This document shows, in pieces, positions 55,801 through 64,000 of a stretch of DNA of 64,000 nt (positions within the stretch are counted from its first letter, which is position 1; each line of letters opens with the position of its first letter). This DNA comes from Streptomyces sp. NBC_00654 (GTDB lineage Bacteria > Actinomycetota > Actinomycetes > Streptomycetales > Streptomycetaceae), in contig NZ_JAPEOB010000002.1 of NCBI RefSeq assembly GCF_026341775.1, positions 1,240,001-1,304,000 of the forward strand. Reading direction: 5' to 3'. The notes beneath the pieces are model-generated. The model saw nothing but the letters and a program-made list of their open reading frames with translations. It made no database searches and was not told the origin of the DNA. Position numbers and translations under genes: made by a program.

Positions 55801-58800
55801 AACACCGCAGGGGCGGACTCGAACACGGCCGAGTACTGCCGCCCCAGGGTGTCCAGGAACGCGCGGTTGACGTCACCACCCGCCTGATCGGTCCAGATCT
55901 TCATCTGCCACCCGGACTCCTGGGCCTTGGCCGCCCACTCCCGCAGGTTCACCTGGGCGGCGGGCTTCAGATCGCCGCCCAGCCAGACGAAGTGCAGTGT
56001 CTTGGGGATCGGAGTGGACTCGCCCAGGCCGCCGCCCGCCCGCAGAAGGCCGGGCTGGTCGCCCCCGGGCGGGTTGTTCAGCATCAGCTCATCCACGCGC
56101 TGCCGCGGAACCGGCGCCTCGTCCAGGAGTTCCGTCGCGTCCTCGGTGGCCCTCGCGGCCTCCTCGGTCTTCGCGGCCTTACCACTCCCGCTCGCGAGAA
56201 GGGCTTCCAGTTCGGTGGGCTCGCTCGCGGTCACCCACCGGCCCCGGCGCCCGGTCGTCCGGTCCTGGAGCAGGGCCAGCACTCCGGTCGCTCCGCCCGC
56301 GGCGGTTCCGGCCGGCGGTCCCACATGGCCGACCGCGACATCGGGGGCGTACCAGAGGCGTCCGGGCACCGCGCGTGCCGCGTCCCTCACGACGCTCCCC
56401 CCGTCCGCGGGGCGGACGCTCGCGGTGTCGCAGGCGACCAGCACCACCGGGGCCGGAGGCTGGTCGGGGTCCCTCAGGAACTCCATGAACCGTGCGAACT
56501 GGGCACCGTCGACCTCCAGCGGAAGCCCGCCGTCGATGTGGAGCTTGACGCCGTCCCGGGAGCCGTGCGCGTCGAAGAACACCGGCTTGGGAGTCCGCTG
56601 CCCGCCCGGTGTGCTCGTGCCGGGGTGCCAGGGCACCGTGTGGGGTGACGCCTGGTCCTCGGCCACGGGGACGAATTTCCCGCCGTCCACCGCCCGGTAG
56701 GCCTTGAAGGACTTCTCGTCCGCGCGGTAGTGCGCGTAGAAGTCCTTGCGCGGAGCCCAGTCCCGGTCACTGTGGGACGCGTATCCGATGACCTCGCCCG
56801 TGGCGTCGCGGATCGTCCGAAGGCTCTGCCGCGCCTGCTCGAAGGAGAGCTTCCGGCCGTCCTTGCCGACGAGTTCGTCCTTCGGCGTCCCGCTGCCGAG
56901 GTCGAGCCGCTCCGGTGCCGGGTGGATGCCCGTCAGCAACGTCCCGTCGTTCGGCAGCTGTGCCGATTGCGCATCGGACCTGCCCGTGCCCCACGGCGTC
57001 GAGCCCTTCATCCTCCTGACGGTGTCGCCGATGCGTTTGATCAGGGTTCCCTGCCGGGACGGCGCGGACGTCGTCAGGGGGGTTTCCTGGTTCTCGCTCT
57101 CGGCGGTCACCCAGCCCAGCCCCGCCCAGTCCTCCCAGTCGGACAGGTCGACACGGAACCGGGTGGGCGGCGCCCTGAACGAGAAATTCGTGGCCGGCAC
57201 GAGCCCGAGGTCCTTGACGTGCACGTCGAACTGCCGTGAGAGGAACCCCGGACCCGTACTGCTGGCCACGTTCTTCGACTTCATGGCCGCCTCAAGGACA
57301 CCCTTGACGTAGGCGTCCTTGTTGTTGATGTCCGGCAGATTCTCCAGAACCTGCCTCAGGAAACGGCTGCGGGGGTGCGCGACGATGAACTGATTGCCGA
57401 AGCCCCCCTGACCGTAGGCGAGTTCGGCGGCCTCCTGGACACGGTCCCCGACCGGGGCATCCTCCGCGAGTCCGAGCACTCTTCGGACGCTGCCGAAGTC
57501 CTGGAGCAGCGGGCCGAACATCGGCAGGGTGTCATCGCCCTTGGCCAGCATCACGCCACCGGGGCTCAGCACCACGGCCCCCGGCGCCAGGTCCACATCG
57601 AGGTACACCCCGCCGTGCTTGTGGAGCAGGGCGTACCTGGCGACGTCGGAGGCCATCGCGAAGCTGCTCACCTTCCGCGCGGCCTTGTACAGATGGGACA
57701 CCTTGGACGGCAGACTCTTCCCGTCCGCGCTCCTGTTGCCGGAGAACAGTTCGCTGACCTGCCCCCGATGGACGGTTCCGGACTCCACCAGGCCCTTCAG
57801 GAACTCCTTGTTGTTCTTCCAGCCGTCGTCGTCGGTCCAGATGCTCAGCTTCCACTGTGCTTCTTCGGCCTTGGCCGCCCAGGCCCGGATGTTGGTGCGG
57901 GCCGCCTCGGCCAGTTCGCCACCCAGCCAGATGAAGTTGAGCTCCCTGGGCACCGCCGTACGCGGGCCGCTTCCGGCGCCCAGATAGTGGATCGGGCCTT
58001 CGGCGGGCGGCTGCGGAACGACCGCGGTGTTCTGGGACGGGGCCGACTGCGTGTGCTGCTCCGCGATCTCCACGATCTCCGCGTCGGCGTTGAGCAGCAG
58101 GCCGTCCGTCGCGGTGGGCACGGCGGGCCGGTACTGGTCGTCGGCGAGGTGCAGCACCACGCCCGACGGCGGGTTTCCTCCCGTGTCCGTCTCGGGAGGG
58201 GTGAACGTCAGATGGCTCAGGTCCGACTGGACCACGGTGACCGGTACCCCGAGCACACGGGCCGCGAGCAGTGCCGCCAGGTCTCCCGCGGAGTGGTTCC
58301 AGCCCGCGTCCTTGCGGTCGCCGATCTGCCCGTCGCCGGAGCGCAGCAGTGTCGTACGGGCCAGTTGCAGGCGCTGTCCGGGAGTCAGCCCGGCGGCCAC
58401 GGTGTCCGGGAGGCGTCCGCGCGAGTCGAGGTGTTCGGCGGCCTGCGCCGGGCTGAGCTCGATTCCCGCGTGGGCCAGCTCCTGTGCGGTGAACCGTTCC
58501 TGGGGATCGATCGCGAGGAACTCGGCGAGTTCGCCGCGGTCCGCCATCAGCCGGTCGGCGAGGCGTCCCCTCAAGTGCTGGACGTCGTCGGCGGACAGGG
58601 CTCGGCCGGTCGCGTGGAGCCCCAGTTCGGCGAGGAGCCCCGGATGGGCACGCTCGACCGCGTCGAGCAGGGACCGGTGGAAGCTCGTGCCGATGTCGAG
58701 GTGCGCGGGTCCGGTGGCGGGCGGCTCCATGAGCCGCAGGACACGGCCGTCCGGCGACTTCAGGCTGACCGGCCGCCCCTGTGTGTCCTCGCCCTCGGCG

Positions 58801-61800
58801 GTGTACGGCTCGGGCGCGGACTTCGCGTCGGCCGGGCGGACATGGCCCTCGGGTTCGGGTGCGGGGTGCCAGGGGGTGACGACACGGGGCGGGCCGCCTT
58901 CGGCCCGCGGCTCCAGGACCTCGCGGGTGGCCGCGGTCACCGAGTCGAAGTTCGCCTGTACCAGGCCGAGTTCCCGGTAGTCGGCCGTCAGCTGTGCGAC
59001 CGCCCGGTCGTGGACCGACCGCGCGTTCTTCAGCCCGGCGTCGAGCGCGTCGAGCCGGCGCTCGGCCTCCGCCCGTTCCGTCGCCTTGTGGGCCCGCGCC
59101 TCCTGGAGCTCGGCGGCCCTCATGGGTGACCGCGCGGCCAGCACGGCCTCCAGCGACGACCGGTAGGCGGCGTCCGCCGTCCGCAGGCGCTGCGCCCAGC
59201 CCGCGGCCTTGATCTGTTCCCGGCGGACGGCGTCGTTGTCCGACAGCGGCCCGGTGTTGTCGAGCCAGATCTCCGTACGGGCGAGGACGTCCTCCCGCGC
59301 GACGAGGTGCGGCGGCCCGGTCCGACCGTCCAGGGGGGCCGGTGCTTCGAGGGCTTCGGCGAGCGGCGGGTAGCCGGTGACCGTGGCCGGAGCCTGTTCG
59401 GTGGCCTCGGCGGCGGCCGGCTTGCTCCAGGCGGCCGGCGGCGGGCCGGCGGGGCGGGTTCCGGTGATCGTGTAGTGGTCGACCGCCTGCCAGGCGGCCT
59501 CGGAGGCGCCGGCGAGGTGCTGCTCGGCGGTCGCGAGGTCGCGGCGGTGGTTGGCCAGGTCCTGCTGGGCCTCGGCGTACCGGGAGCGGGCCGTGGCGAG
59601 CCTCTCCCGCGCCGCGTCCACGTCCGGGCCGGTGGGATCCGGCGTCTCCAGGAGGCGCAGGAGCTCCGTACGGAGGGAGGAGACCTCACTGTCGAGTGCG
59701 CGCAGGCGCCGCTCGGCCTGCTCCGCGTTCGTGGCGGCCTCGGTGTACTTCTTGGTCTGCTCCTTGACGGTGTCCGCGGCTGCCTCGACCTCGGTCGGCA
59801 GCAGTCCGTGCTCGCGGGCGACGTCGAACGACACCCACATCGTCACCCCGTCCTGCACCGTGTGCTCGACGGTGACCGGCGGCCGGCCTCCGGGCCTGAG
59901 CGCCGACGGGACGACCGGCAGGTCCGCGATGCGGTGCGACGCCTTCGCCGTCTGGAGTACGTGCAGGGGTGCCTGGATGAGCACGGCACCGCCGGCGAAC
60001 GGCTTGAGCGTGGTCAGCGCGGAGGTCCGGCGGTCGGCGGCACCGCCCGCCGCGTCGGAGTCCGTCCAGCCCGGCACGGTGGCCGCGGCCTGTACCAGGG
60101 GCTGCGTCTGGAAGACCGGTCCCGCGGTCATCGCCGGCATGTGCGCTTCGATGGTGTCACCCGTGTAGGTGTCGTTGTCCATGGTCCGCCGGCTGCCGCC
60201 GAGTCCCGCGCCCGGGTCCACGGCCAGCAGCCGGGCCCGCGACAGGTCGACATCGGCGGAGATCTTCAGCGTCGCGTCCGTACCGCCGATCGTCGATGTG
60301 GTGTCGTGCAGCGTGACGGTCAGGCTGTCGCGGATCATCTGCGGGAGGTAGGCGCTCAGCACATCGGTGCTGATGCCCCCCTTGAGGACTTCACCGGCGG
60401 CGGTGCCGGGCCGCGTCAGTACCGTCCTGCGCGGATAGCGGCCGTTGCTGTCCACGGGCATCGGTGTCGTGGCGTCGGTCGTGGTGCCGCGTCCCTTGAC
60501 GGCGAGGTCGACGGCGTACGCCGCGGCGTCCCGCAGCACGGGGATGCCGCCGACGGTGGTGACGACGACGCTCTCCGGGCCGGTGGCGAACAGCTTCCTG
60601 CCCGGCGTGCCGCGCTCCCGTAGCGCCATGGCGTGCTGCCGGTCCGGGGGGAGCAGCGTCGGGCGGGTGGCCTCCCGGGGCGGGTGGGCCGCCGACGTCA
60701 CGGTCTTCTTCGGCTCCGTGTTCCGCTGTCCGGTCTTCTGCTGTTCCGTATTCCGGGATTCGTTCGTCCGCTGCTCGGTCTTCTGCTGTTCCGTCTTCTC
60801 CTGTTCCGTCGTCTGCTGTTCCGTCTTCTGCGGTCGGGCGAGGCTCAGCGGCAGCACCACCTCGGCTTCGCCGACGGAGTACGTCCGGGGCACCACCGTC
60901 CCGTCGGGCAGCTCCAGGGTGAAGGTGACGCTGAACGTGGTCCGACCGGTCACCACCGGTCCTTCGAAGGCCACTTGCGCGCTGACGGCGTCGGAGACCG
61001 CGTGTGCCAGGGAGGACGAGCGGGTGGATCCGACCCGGTCGTCGAGGGTGAAGCCGCCGCTGCGGAGCCCGGGGCGGTCCCAGATGGTGGGCACCTCGCC
61101 GAGCCGGTAACCGGCCTCGTACCCGCGCGCCAGCTTCTCCGTGACGGTCTCCGCCGTGGATGTGGGCCGGGTGATGGTGGGCTTCACGTCGTGGCGCAGC
61201 GCGCCGGGGGTGAAGCCGGACCGTCGCAGGGTCACGGTGAGGCTGGCGTCCTTGGCGGGCCCGATCTTGTTCCGGGACAGCCGCAGGGAGGTGCCGCCGT
61301 TCTCCATGCCCGTCTGGAGAGCCCGGATGCCGGACGGTGACAGGGTGGTCATCTGCCGTGCCAGGCCGCCGAGCTGGTCGGCCAGCAGACTCTTGGGCCC
61401 GAGCCAGCTCTTGTGCTGGGGCAGGGTGTCCAACAGGTGGTTCATGAACTCGCCGATCGCCCCGGACATGTCGACGCGTCCGACCGTGAGCGTGGCATGA
61501 GCGGCCGCCTCGACGGCGGTGAAGAGCTGCTGGGGCGGCGGAGCGGTGAGACCGTCGTCGAAGAGACCGGCCTTCCTCGCCTCGGCGAGCGGCATCCACA
61601 CGAGAAGGCCGTCGGGGATCTCCACGATCCGGCCCTGGGGCGGCCGTCCGCGCATCAGTTCCATGGGCGCCTGGAGCAGGCCGGACGGCTGGGAGCGGGC
61701 CGCGAGGTGCCAGGCCACATCGGCGCCGACCAGGACCATCGGTCCGGTGTACTGCACGGTGTGGGCCGGGTTCGCCGAGAAGGTCTCGGCCGTGGTCGCG

Positions 61801-64000
61801 GTGCTGGTGCGCTGGTACGGCGACGCGGTGATGCCGTACGTGCCGGCGGTCTGGAACGCGTCGGTGTGCTTGGCCCGGAAGGCCAGCAGGGCCGAGACGG
61901 TGTGACTGCGGACATGGGCGACCGAGTGTCCCGCCCCGCTGGTGCCCGAGCCGATGTTGGAGAGGGCGAGGTCGCTGGAGTCGACGATGGCCAGGACGCG
62001 CGTCCCGCGCACCTGGGGCCAGGCGCTGACCGAGGCGGTGATGTCGGTGACGGCCGTCCGCCCGAACAGGTCGCTGACGTGCTTGCCCGTCTGCGCCGCG
62101 TCGCTGAAGTCCGCTTCGTTGCGACCGGGGGTGAACGCCTCGGCCAGAGCGCTGGAGGCGGGGGTCCCGTCGGCTCCGTAGACCCAGGAGTTGCCGGAGA
62201 CGGAGGCGAGCAGTTCCTTGAGATGGCGCACCACGAGCTCGGGCGCGGTGACGCTCTGCACGGAGTGCAGGCCGCCGAAGAGGGCGTGGGGCGTCCAGTG
62301 GTCCGTGGAGACGGGCTTTCCGGAAGAGAGCAGTCCGGCCAGGGCCGGGTCCATCGGTACGGGCGCGGGGACGGCGACCGTCTCCGGCCGGTTGAGGGGC
62401 AGGGTGGAGGGGACGGACAGCGAGGCGGGTACGGCGAGGGTGACACGGCCGGTGACGGGGGCCGGGGCGGTCTGTCCGTCCCCCTGCCCGGTGGCCAGCA
62501 CATCGACGCTCCCGGCCGCCTGCTTCACGAACCACCGGGTACTGAGCAGTTCGCCGGTCATCGTCCGGGCGATCTGGCGCGGCCGGGTGAAGCTGGTGGC
62601 TTCGGCGGTGAAGGCCAGGTCGTACGACCACAGGTGCTGCGACCCGGAGCTGGTGATGCCGCCGTCCGGGGTCAGCGTCGGGCCGTACGTCATGCCGTAG
62701 GCGGTCTGCCTGCCGTACCGGTAGCCGACGCTCCCGGTGGCGCCGTAGCGCTCGATCCCGGTGAGTCCCAGATCGAAGCCGACCGACCAGCCGTGGGTAC
62801 GGGTGGTCGCGCTGTCCGCGCGACGGGTCGACAGGACGTTGTTCGCCAGACCCAGATCGTGGTGGGTACCCGCGAACCGGCGGTTCGTCGCCTCCGCGCG
62901 CACGGTGAGAACGACGTACCGCTTGTGCAGGGAGTCGAGCTGCTCCAGCTGGATGCGCAGTCCGGTGCTCGTCAGACGGTCCAGGGAGCCTTCGAGCACC
63001 GTACGGGAGAGGGCCTGGCGCAGCAGGTGGGTGTTGCGGACCGCGTTGTTGTACTTCCGGTCGCCGGCACTGTTCCGGTCGCCGGTGACCCCGGTGTCCC
63101 GGCGGGGCGGGAGCACCAGGTCGGGGTAGGCGTGGTGCAGCCCTGTCTGGATGCGGTCGGCCAGTTCGTCCGTCAGGGAGACGTGGGGCGGGACCGTTTC
63201 CTGGGTTCGGGTCGCCGCGAGGTCCACGACCGCGTGCAGGCCGAACGTCGCCGGGTTCGACTGCGACAGATATGCGGGGGCGGGGGGCGCCTCGGCACCT
63301 TGGAGGGGCGCGGTGCCGTCGTCCCAGCCGGCCAGCCGACGGGCGTCGGCCCGTGGCAACTGCACGGTGGCGTTGAGGAAGGCGCCGTCCTCGTGCGGGC
63401 CGTTCCGGTTGGCCGGGGCGGTCGCCCCGGGCGGTTCGGGCGACTCCCAGTCGCCGCCCTGCTTGCGCACCTCGATCCGGAAGCGGACGTCGTAGAGCCC
63501 CGAGTGGCCCCGGCTGTTGAGCGTCCGTACGGACTCGGCCGTGTTGCCGCTGTAGCTGCTCTCCGCACGCTGGGTGGTCAGGGCCGCCGATCCCCCGATC
63601 TGGAGGTTCAGGGTGCCGGCGGGCTGGAGCAGCCCGAACTGGGGACCGGCGGAGATCCCGGCCCCGGCGCCCTGGGTGTTCTTCTTCTCCGTGGTGGCGG
63701 TGGAGCGCTGTGCGTCGGCCTTCTTGATCTCGGTCTTGTCGGACGCCCGGAGCAGTGTGGCGTCGACCGGGACCAGCCGGAGCTCGACGGAGCCCAGTGA
63801 CCGGTTGCCGAGACCGGCGAAGAGCGGGGCGCTGACCACCGTCTCGCCGGAGCTCTGCGCGATCATGGTGCGCAGGCTCTCCTCGCCGAACAGATCGGCC
63901 AGTTGGTGGCGCAGGAAGCTGCCGGGGGTCGCCTCGGGGTAGTTCGCGAGGGCCCAGTCCAGCAGGCGGGTCTCCGTGGTGACGCTCAGCGGGGCGAGCA
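52887..64000 (-). CDS. Giant polymorphic toxin-like protein with tandem TcdA/TcdB-type glycosyltransferase and peptidase-like domains, N-terminus outside window
   Basis: The frame is open to the right edge, so at least 3,704 residues are visible and the start is unknown. The visible N-terminal about 1,450 residues (to about 59,800) are repetitive beta-rich segments, with a Lys-Thr-Glu-Gln repeat tract near 60718-60832. Two coiled coils follow (59485-59800 and 58960-59250). An OTU-like domain (58118-58700) has Ser and Gln where Cys and His are expected. Then come glycosyltransferase 1 (57075-57960; GGVYLDVDLAPG), peptidase-like 1 (56215-56890; His at 56565, Cys at 56430), glycosyltransferase 2 (55118-56017), peptidase-like 2 (54195-54852; His at 54537, Cys at 54402) and glycosyltransferase 3 (52890-53750; GGVYADVDLGPG). 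It is probably exported. Confidence 0.85.
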   Translation of the reverse strand, partial: LAPLSVTTETRLLDWALANYPEATPGSFLRHQLADLFGEESLRTMIAQSSGETVVSAPLFAGLGNRSLGSVELRLVPVDATLLRASDKTEIKKADAQRSTATTEKKNTQGAGAGISAGPQFGLLQPAGTLNLQIGGSAALTTQRAESSYSGNTAESVRTLNSRGHSGLYDVRFRIEVRKQGGDWESPEPPGATAPANRNGPHEDGAFLNATVQLPRADARRLAGWDDGTAPLQGAEAPPAPAYLSQSNPATFGLHAVVDLAATRTQETVPPHVSLTDELADRIQTGLHHAYPDLVLPPRRDTGVTGDRNSAGDRKYNNAVRNTHLLRQALSRTVLEGSLDRLTSTGLRIQLEQLDSLHKRYVVLTVRAEATNRRFAGTHHDLGLANNVLSTRRADSATTRTHGWSVGFDLGLTGIERYGATGSVGYRYGRQTAYGMTYGPTLTPDGGITSSGSQHLWSYDLAFTAEATSFTRPRQIARTMTGELLSTRWFVKQAAGSVDVLATGQGDGQTAPAPVTGRVTLAVPASLSVPSTLPLNRPETVAVPAPVPMDPALAGLLSSGKPVSTDHWTPHALFGGLHSVQSVTAPELVVRHLKELLASVSGNSWVYGADGTPASSALAEAFTPGRNEADFSDAAQTGKHVSDLFGRTAVTDITASVSAWPQVRGTRVLAIVDSSDLALSNIGSGTSGAGHSVAHVRSHTVSALLAFRAKHTDAFQTAGTYGITASPYQRTSTATTAETFSANPAHTVQYTGPMVLVGADVAWHLAARSQPSGLLQAPMELMRGRPPQGRIVEIPDGLLVWMPLAEARKAGLFDDGLTAPPPQQLFTAVEAAAHATLTVGRVDMSGAIGEFMNHLLDTLPQHKSWLGPKSLLADQLGGLARQMTTLSPSGIRALQTGMENGGTSLRLSRNKIGPAKDASLTVTLRRSGFTPGALRHDVKPTITRPTSTAETVTEKLARGYEAGYRLGEVPTIWDRPGLRSGGFTLDDRVGSTRSSSLAHAVSDAVSAQVAFEGPVVTGRTTFSVTFTLELPDGTVVPRTYSVGEAEVVLPLSLARPQKTEQQTTEQEKTEQQKTEQRTNESRNTEQQKTGQRNTEPKKTVTSAAHPPREATRPTLLPPDRQHAMALRERGTPGRKLFATGPESVVVTTVGGIPVLRDAAAYAVDLAVKGRGTTTDATTPMPVDSNGRYPRRTVLTRPGTAAGEVLKGGISTDVLSAYLPQMIRDSLTVTLHDTTSTIGGTDATLKISADVDLSRARLLAVDPGAGLGGSRRTMDNDTYTGDTIEAHMPAMTAGPVFQTQPLVQAAATVPGWTDSDAAGGAADRRTSALTTLKPFAGGAVLIQAPLHVLQTAKASHRIADLPVVPSALRPGGRPPVTVEHTVQDGVTMWVSFDVAREHGLLPTEVEAAADTVKEQTKKYTEAATNAEQAERRLRALDSEVSSLRTELLRLLETPDPTGPDVDAARERLATARSRYAEAQQDLANHRRDLATAEQHLAGASEAAWQAVDHYTITGTRPAGPPPAAWSKPAAAEATEQAPATVTGYPPLAEALEAPAPLDGRTGPPHLVAREDVLARTEIWLDNTGPLSDNDAVRREQIKAAGWAQRLRTADAAYRSSLEAVLAARSPMRAAELQEARAHKATERAEAERRLDALDAGLKNARSVHDRAVAQLTADYRELGLVQANFDSVTAATREVLEPRAEGGPPRVVTPWHPAPEPEGHVRPADAKSAPEPYTAEGEDTQGRPVSLKSPDGRVLRLMEPPATGPAHLDIGTSFHRSLLDAVERAHPGLLAELGLHATGRALSADDVQHLRGRLADRLMADRGELAEFLAIDPQERFTAQELAHAGIELSPAQAAEHLDSRGRLPDTVAAGLTPGQRLQLARTTLLRSGDGQIGDRKDAGWNHSAGDLAALLAARVLGVPVTVVQSDLSHLTFTPPETDTGGNPPSGVVLHLADDQYRPAVPTATDGLLLNADAEIVEIAEQHTQSAPSQNTAVVPQPPAEGPIHYLGAGSGPRTAVPRELNFIWLGGELAEAARTNIRAWAAKAEEAQWKLSIWTDDDGWKNNKEFLKGLVESGTVHRGQVSELFSGNRSADGKSLPSKVSHLYKAARKVSSFAMASDVARYALLHKHGGVYLDVDLAPGAVVLSPGGVMLAKGDDTLPMFGPLLQDFGSVRRVLGLAEDAPVGDRVQEAAELAYGQGGFGNQFIVAHPRSRFLRQVLENLPDINNKDAYVKGVLEAAMKSKNVASSTGPGFLSRQFDVHVKDLGLVPATNFSFRAPPTRFRVDLSDWEDWAGLGWVTAESENQETPLTTSAPSRQGTLIKRIGDTVRRMKGSTPWGTGRSDAQSAQLPNDGTLLTGIHPAPERLDLGSGTPKDELVGKDGRKLSFEQARQSLRTIRDATGEVIGYASHSDRDWAPRKDFYAHYRADEKSFKAYRAVDGGKFVPVAEDQASPHTVPWHPGTSTPGGQRTPKPVFFDAHGSRDGVKLHIDGGLPLEVDGAQFARFMEFLRDPDQPPAPVVLVACDTASVRPADGGSVVRDAARAVPGRLWYAPDVAVGHVGPPAGTAAGGATGVLALLQDRTTGRRGRWVTASEPTELEALLASGSGKAAKTEEAARATEDATELLDEAPVPRQRVDELMLNNPPGGDQPGLLRAGGGLGESTPIPKTLHFVWLGGDLKPAAQVNLREWAAKAQESGWQMKIWTDQAGGDVNRAFLDTLGRQYSAVFESAPAVFDKKWLPVPLRRSTLSKAHVLYQVAQERRCFAMASDAVRYAVLYKQGGVYLDVDLGPGGIGLPNDGVLMPNGDSLPMLGPRLQNEASVRGRPGVTGTAEPGQAVSAADIRAAAVDCYAKGEFGNQFIAAHPKNPFVKHLLKNLLDWGNLSPLQQNAKDGDIREKKVAGITGPGFIDAMMNDYNREWVRANSDQAKTDLTGTRRFRPTDATRDVWVDMTWVTEESANQETASLAGSDEPAPAPLERHPTLKEKLKKFTGTLRGSSTGGGGSFSGTRDLFANSRAAALSGDASTTRPSSFSLLSDEPLLTPTPDNRTPDAVLTGTDGRRVTYGQVYEGLQVVRGADGSTLGYASHSPQDWAPRKDFYATYRSDENLFAHYRSKDDGAYVPDTGEASPAGEVPWQAGAAAHGTKEPVKPLFFDAHGTENGIELHVAGGSPLVVDGARFARFMETLRDPAQPPAPVVLVACETAKIRSGDGGSVAKDAADAIPGRLWYAPDTEVGHVRPSNGSDRATGVLGLLADPVTQRRGEWIVAGESHGSATAPVPAPRVEPVPHTATFSDMIFEALNSASQNTAEQTMSQDLAHSGPEAEQTEPVAPVPVHEEPAQPALTQPLNITYTGDGAPEALGADDHAADGVRRYVFTSLGRGDHDAVALLLDRLAASDPPPAYLENLRVQVNELSAGAVAAPPIPKELHFVWLGGDLPSAALNNLFAWVGRARSAGWNTNLWTDGNTKLSTTTQWRIRTTKGLTRMQIDTVIDPRLADSFRVASAGGAYPFASDLARYSILRSGGGVYADVDLGPGDVDLAPAENIPRLRSNDLPVFGPLIRDVASLNETLTVKARLEGVDHVPLTGPPTREQVREAAEYQLHTASYGNHFIAVPQNSVFIDQLIDKVAENISERGVDSVDDMKSGGPVASGPFPLIQLMFHHLEAEFGVSNLQPGEFGWFQRQGRHFHDAMAWLTAESENQSYER

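Noticed and set aside
61413..63800. 795-codon plus-strand frame inside the giant gene
   Set aside because: Gly/Val/Arg-rich with no homology features; mirrors the continuous minus-strand frame.

Overview
The window reads as a stretch of a Streptomyces (or very close actinomycete) chromosome. Base composition is very GC-rich with strong third-position GC bias. It carries actinomycete hallmarks: a stand-alone polyprenol-phosphate mannose synthase, a secreted GH18 chitinase with the Streptomyces-type promoter direct repeats, I36-like secreted small proteins, a LAL-type LuxR regulator, two ECF41-type sigma factors, the ribE-ribM-ribBA-ribH riboflavin operon and an EccA-like AAA ATPase.

Layout. 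1-6.1 kb is housekeeping-like (FxsA, Ppm, amidohydrolase, Lrp/AsnC regulator, acyl-CoA dehydrogenase). 6.3-10.4 kb holds secreted proteins: the chitinase, an anchored protein of unknown role, and two I36-like proteins separated by a 181-bp MITE-like element. 10.6-19.4 kb is regulatory: a large LAL regulator, two ECF41 sigma factors with putative targets, and three matches to TGTCACA-N16-GGTC. One match precedes a carboxymuconolactone decarboxylase gene, one precedes an oxidoreductase gene reduced to its two ends, and one precedes only a 22-codon ORF.

19.5-33.9 kb looks like an acquired metabolic and stress block. It has a GH15 trehalase/glucoamylase-like enzyme, glutamate decarboxylase, a DUF2254 membrane protein, a cation/proton antiporter with a TrkA-like domain, cytochrome bd oxidase (cydA, cydB), an SDR glucose dehydrogenase and a gluconokinase-aldose epimerase fusion. 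It also holds several decaying gene fragments. It is bracketed by an intact C39-type peptidase gene on the right and a ~105-bp diverged copy of that gene's 3' end on the left. The enzymes suggest a path from free glucose to gluconate and 6-phosphogluconate beside a bd-type oxidase and acid-handling functions.

34-51 kb returns to core genes: a kinase, the EccA-like ATPase, two CNNM/CBS membrane proteins and one tight minus-strand operon ribD-ribE-ribM-ribBA-ribH-hisE-hisG-PH protein behind an FMN riboswitch. Then come an NAD(P)-binding protein and a divergent ROK regulator/MFS pair around a palindromic operator.

51-64 kb contains the most striking locus. A giant minus-strand gene runs off the right edge (more than 3,700 codons visible). 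Its C-terminal half carries three glycosyltransferase domains of the large clostridial toxin (TcdA/TcdB) DXD type. The first two are each followed by a domain with a His and Cys placed as in caspase-like or C80 autoprocessing peptidases. This repeated transferase-peptidase arrangement suggests a self-processing multi-effector polymorphic toxin. A membrane-anchored protein with a golvesin-like C-terminus lies 73 bases downstream.
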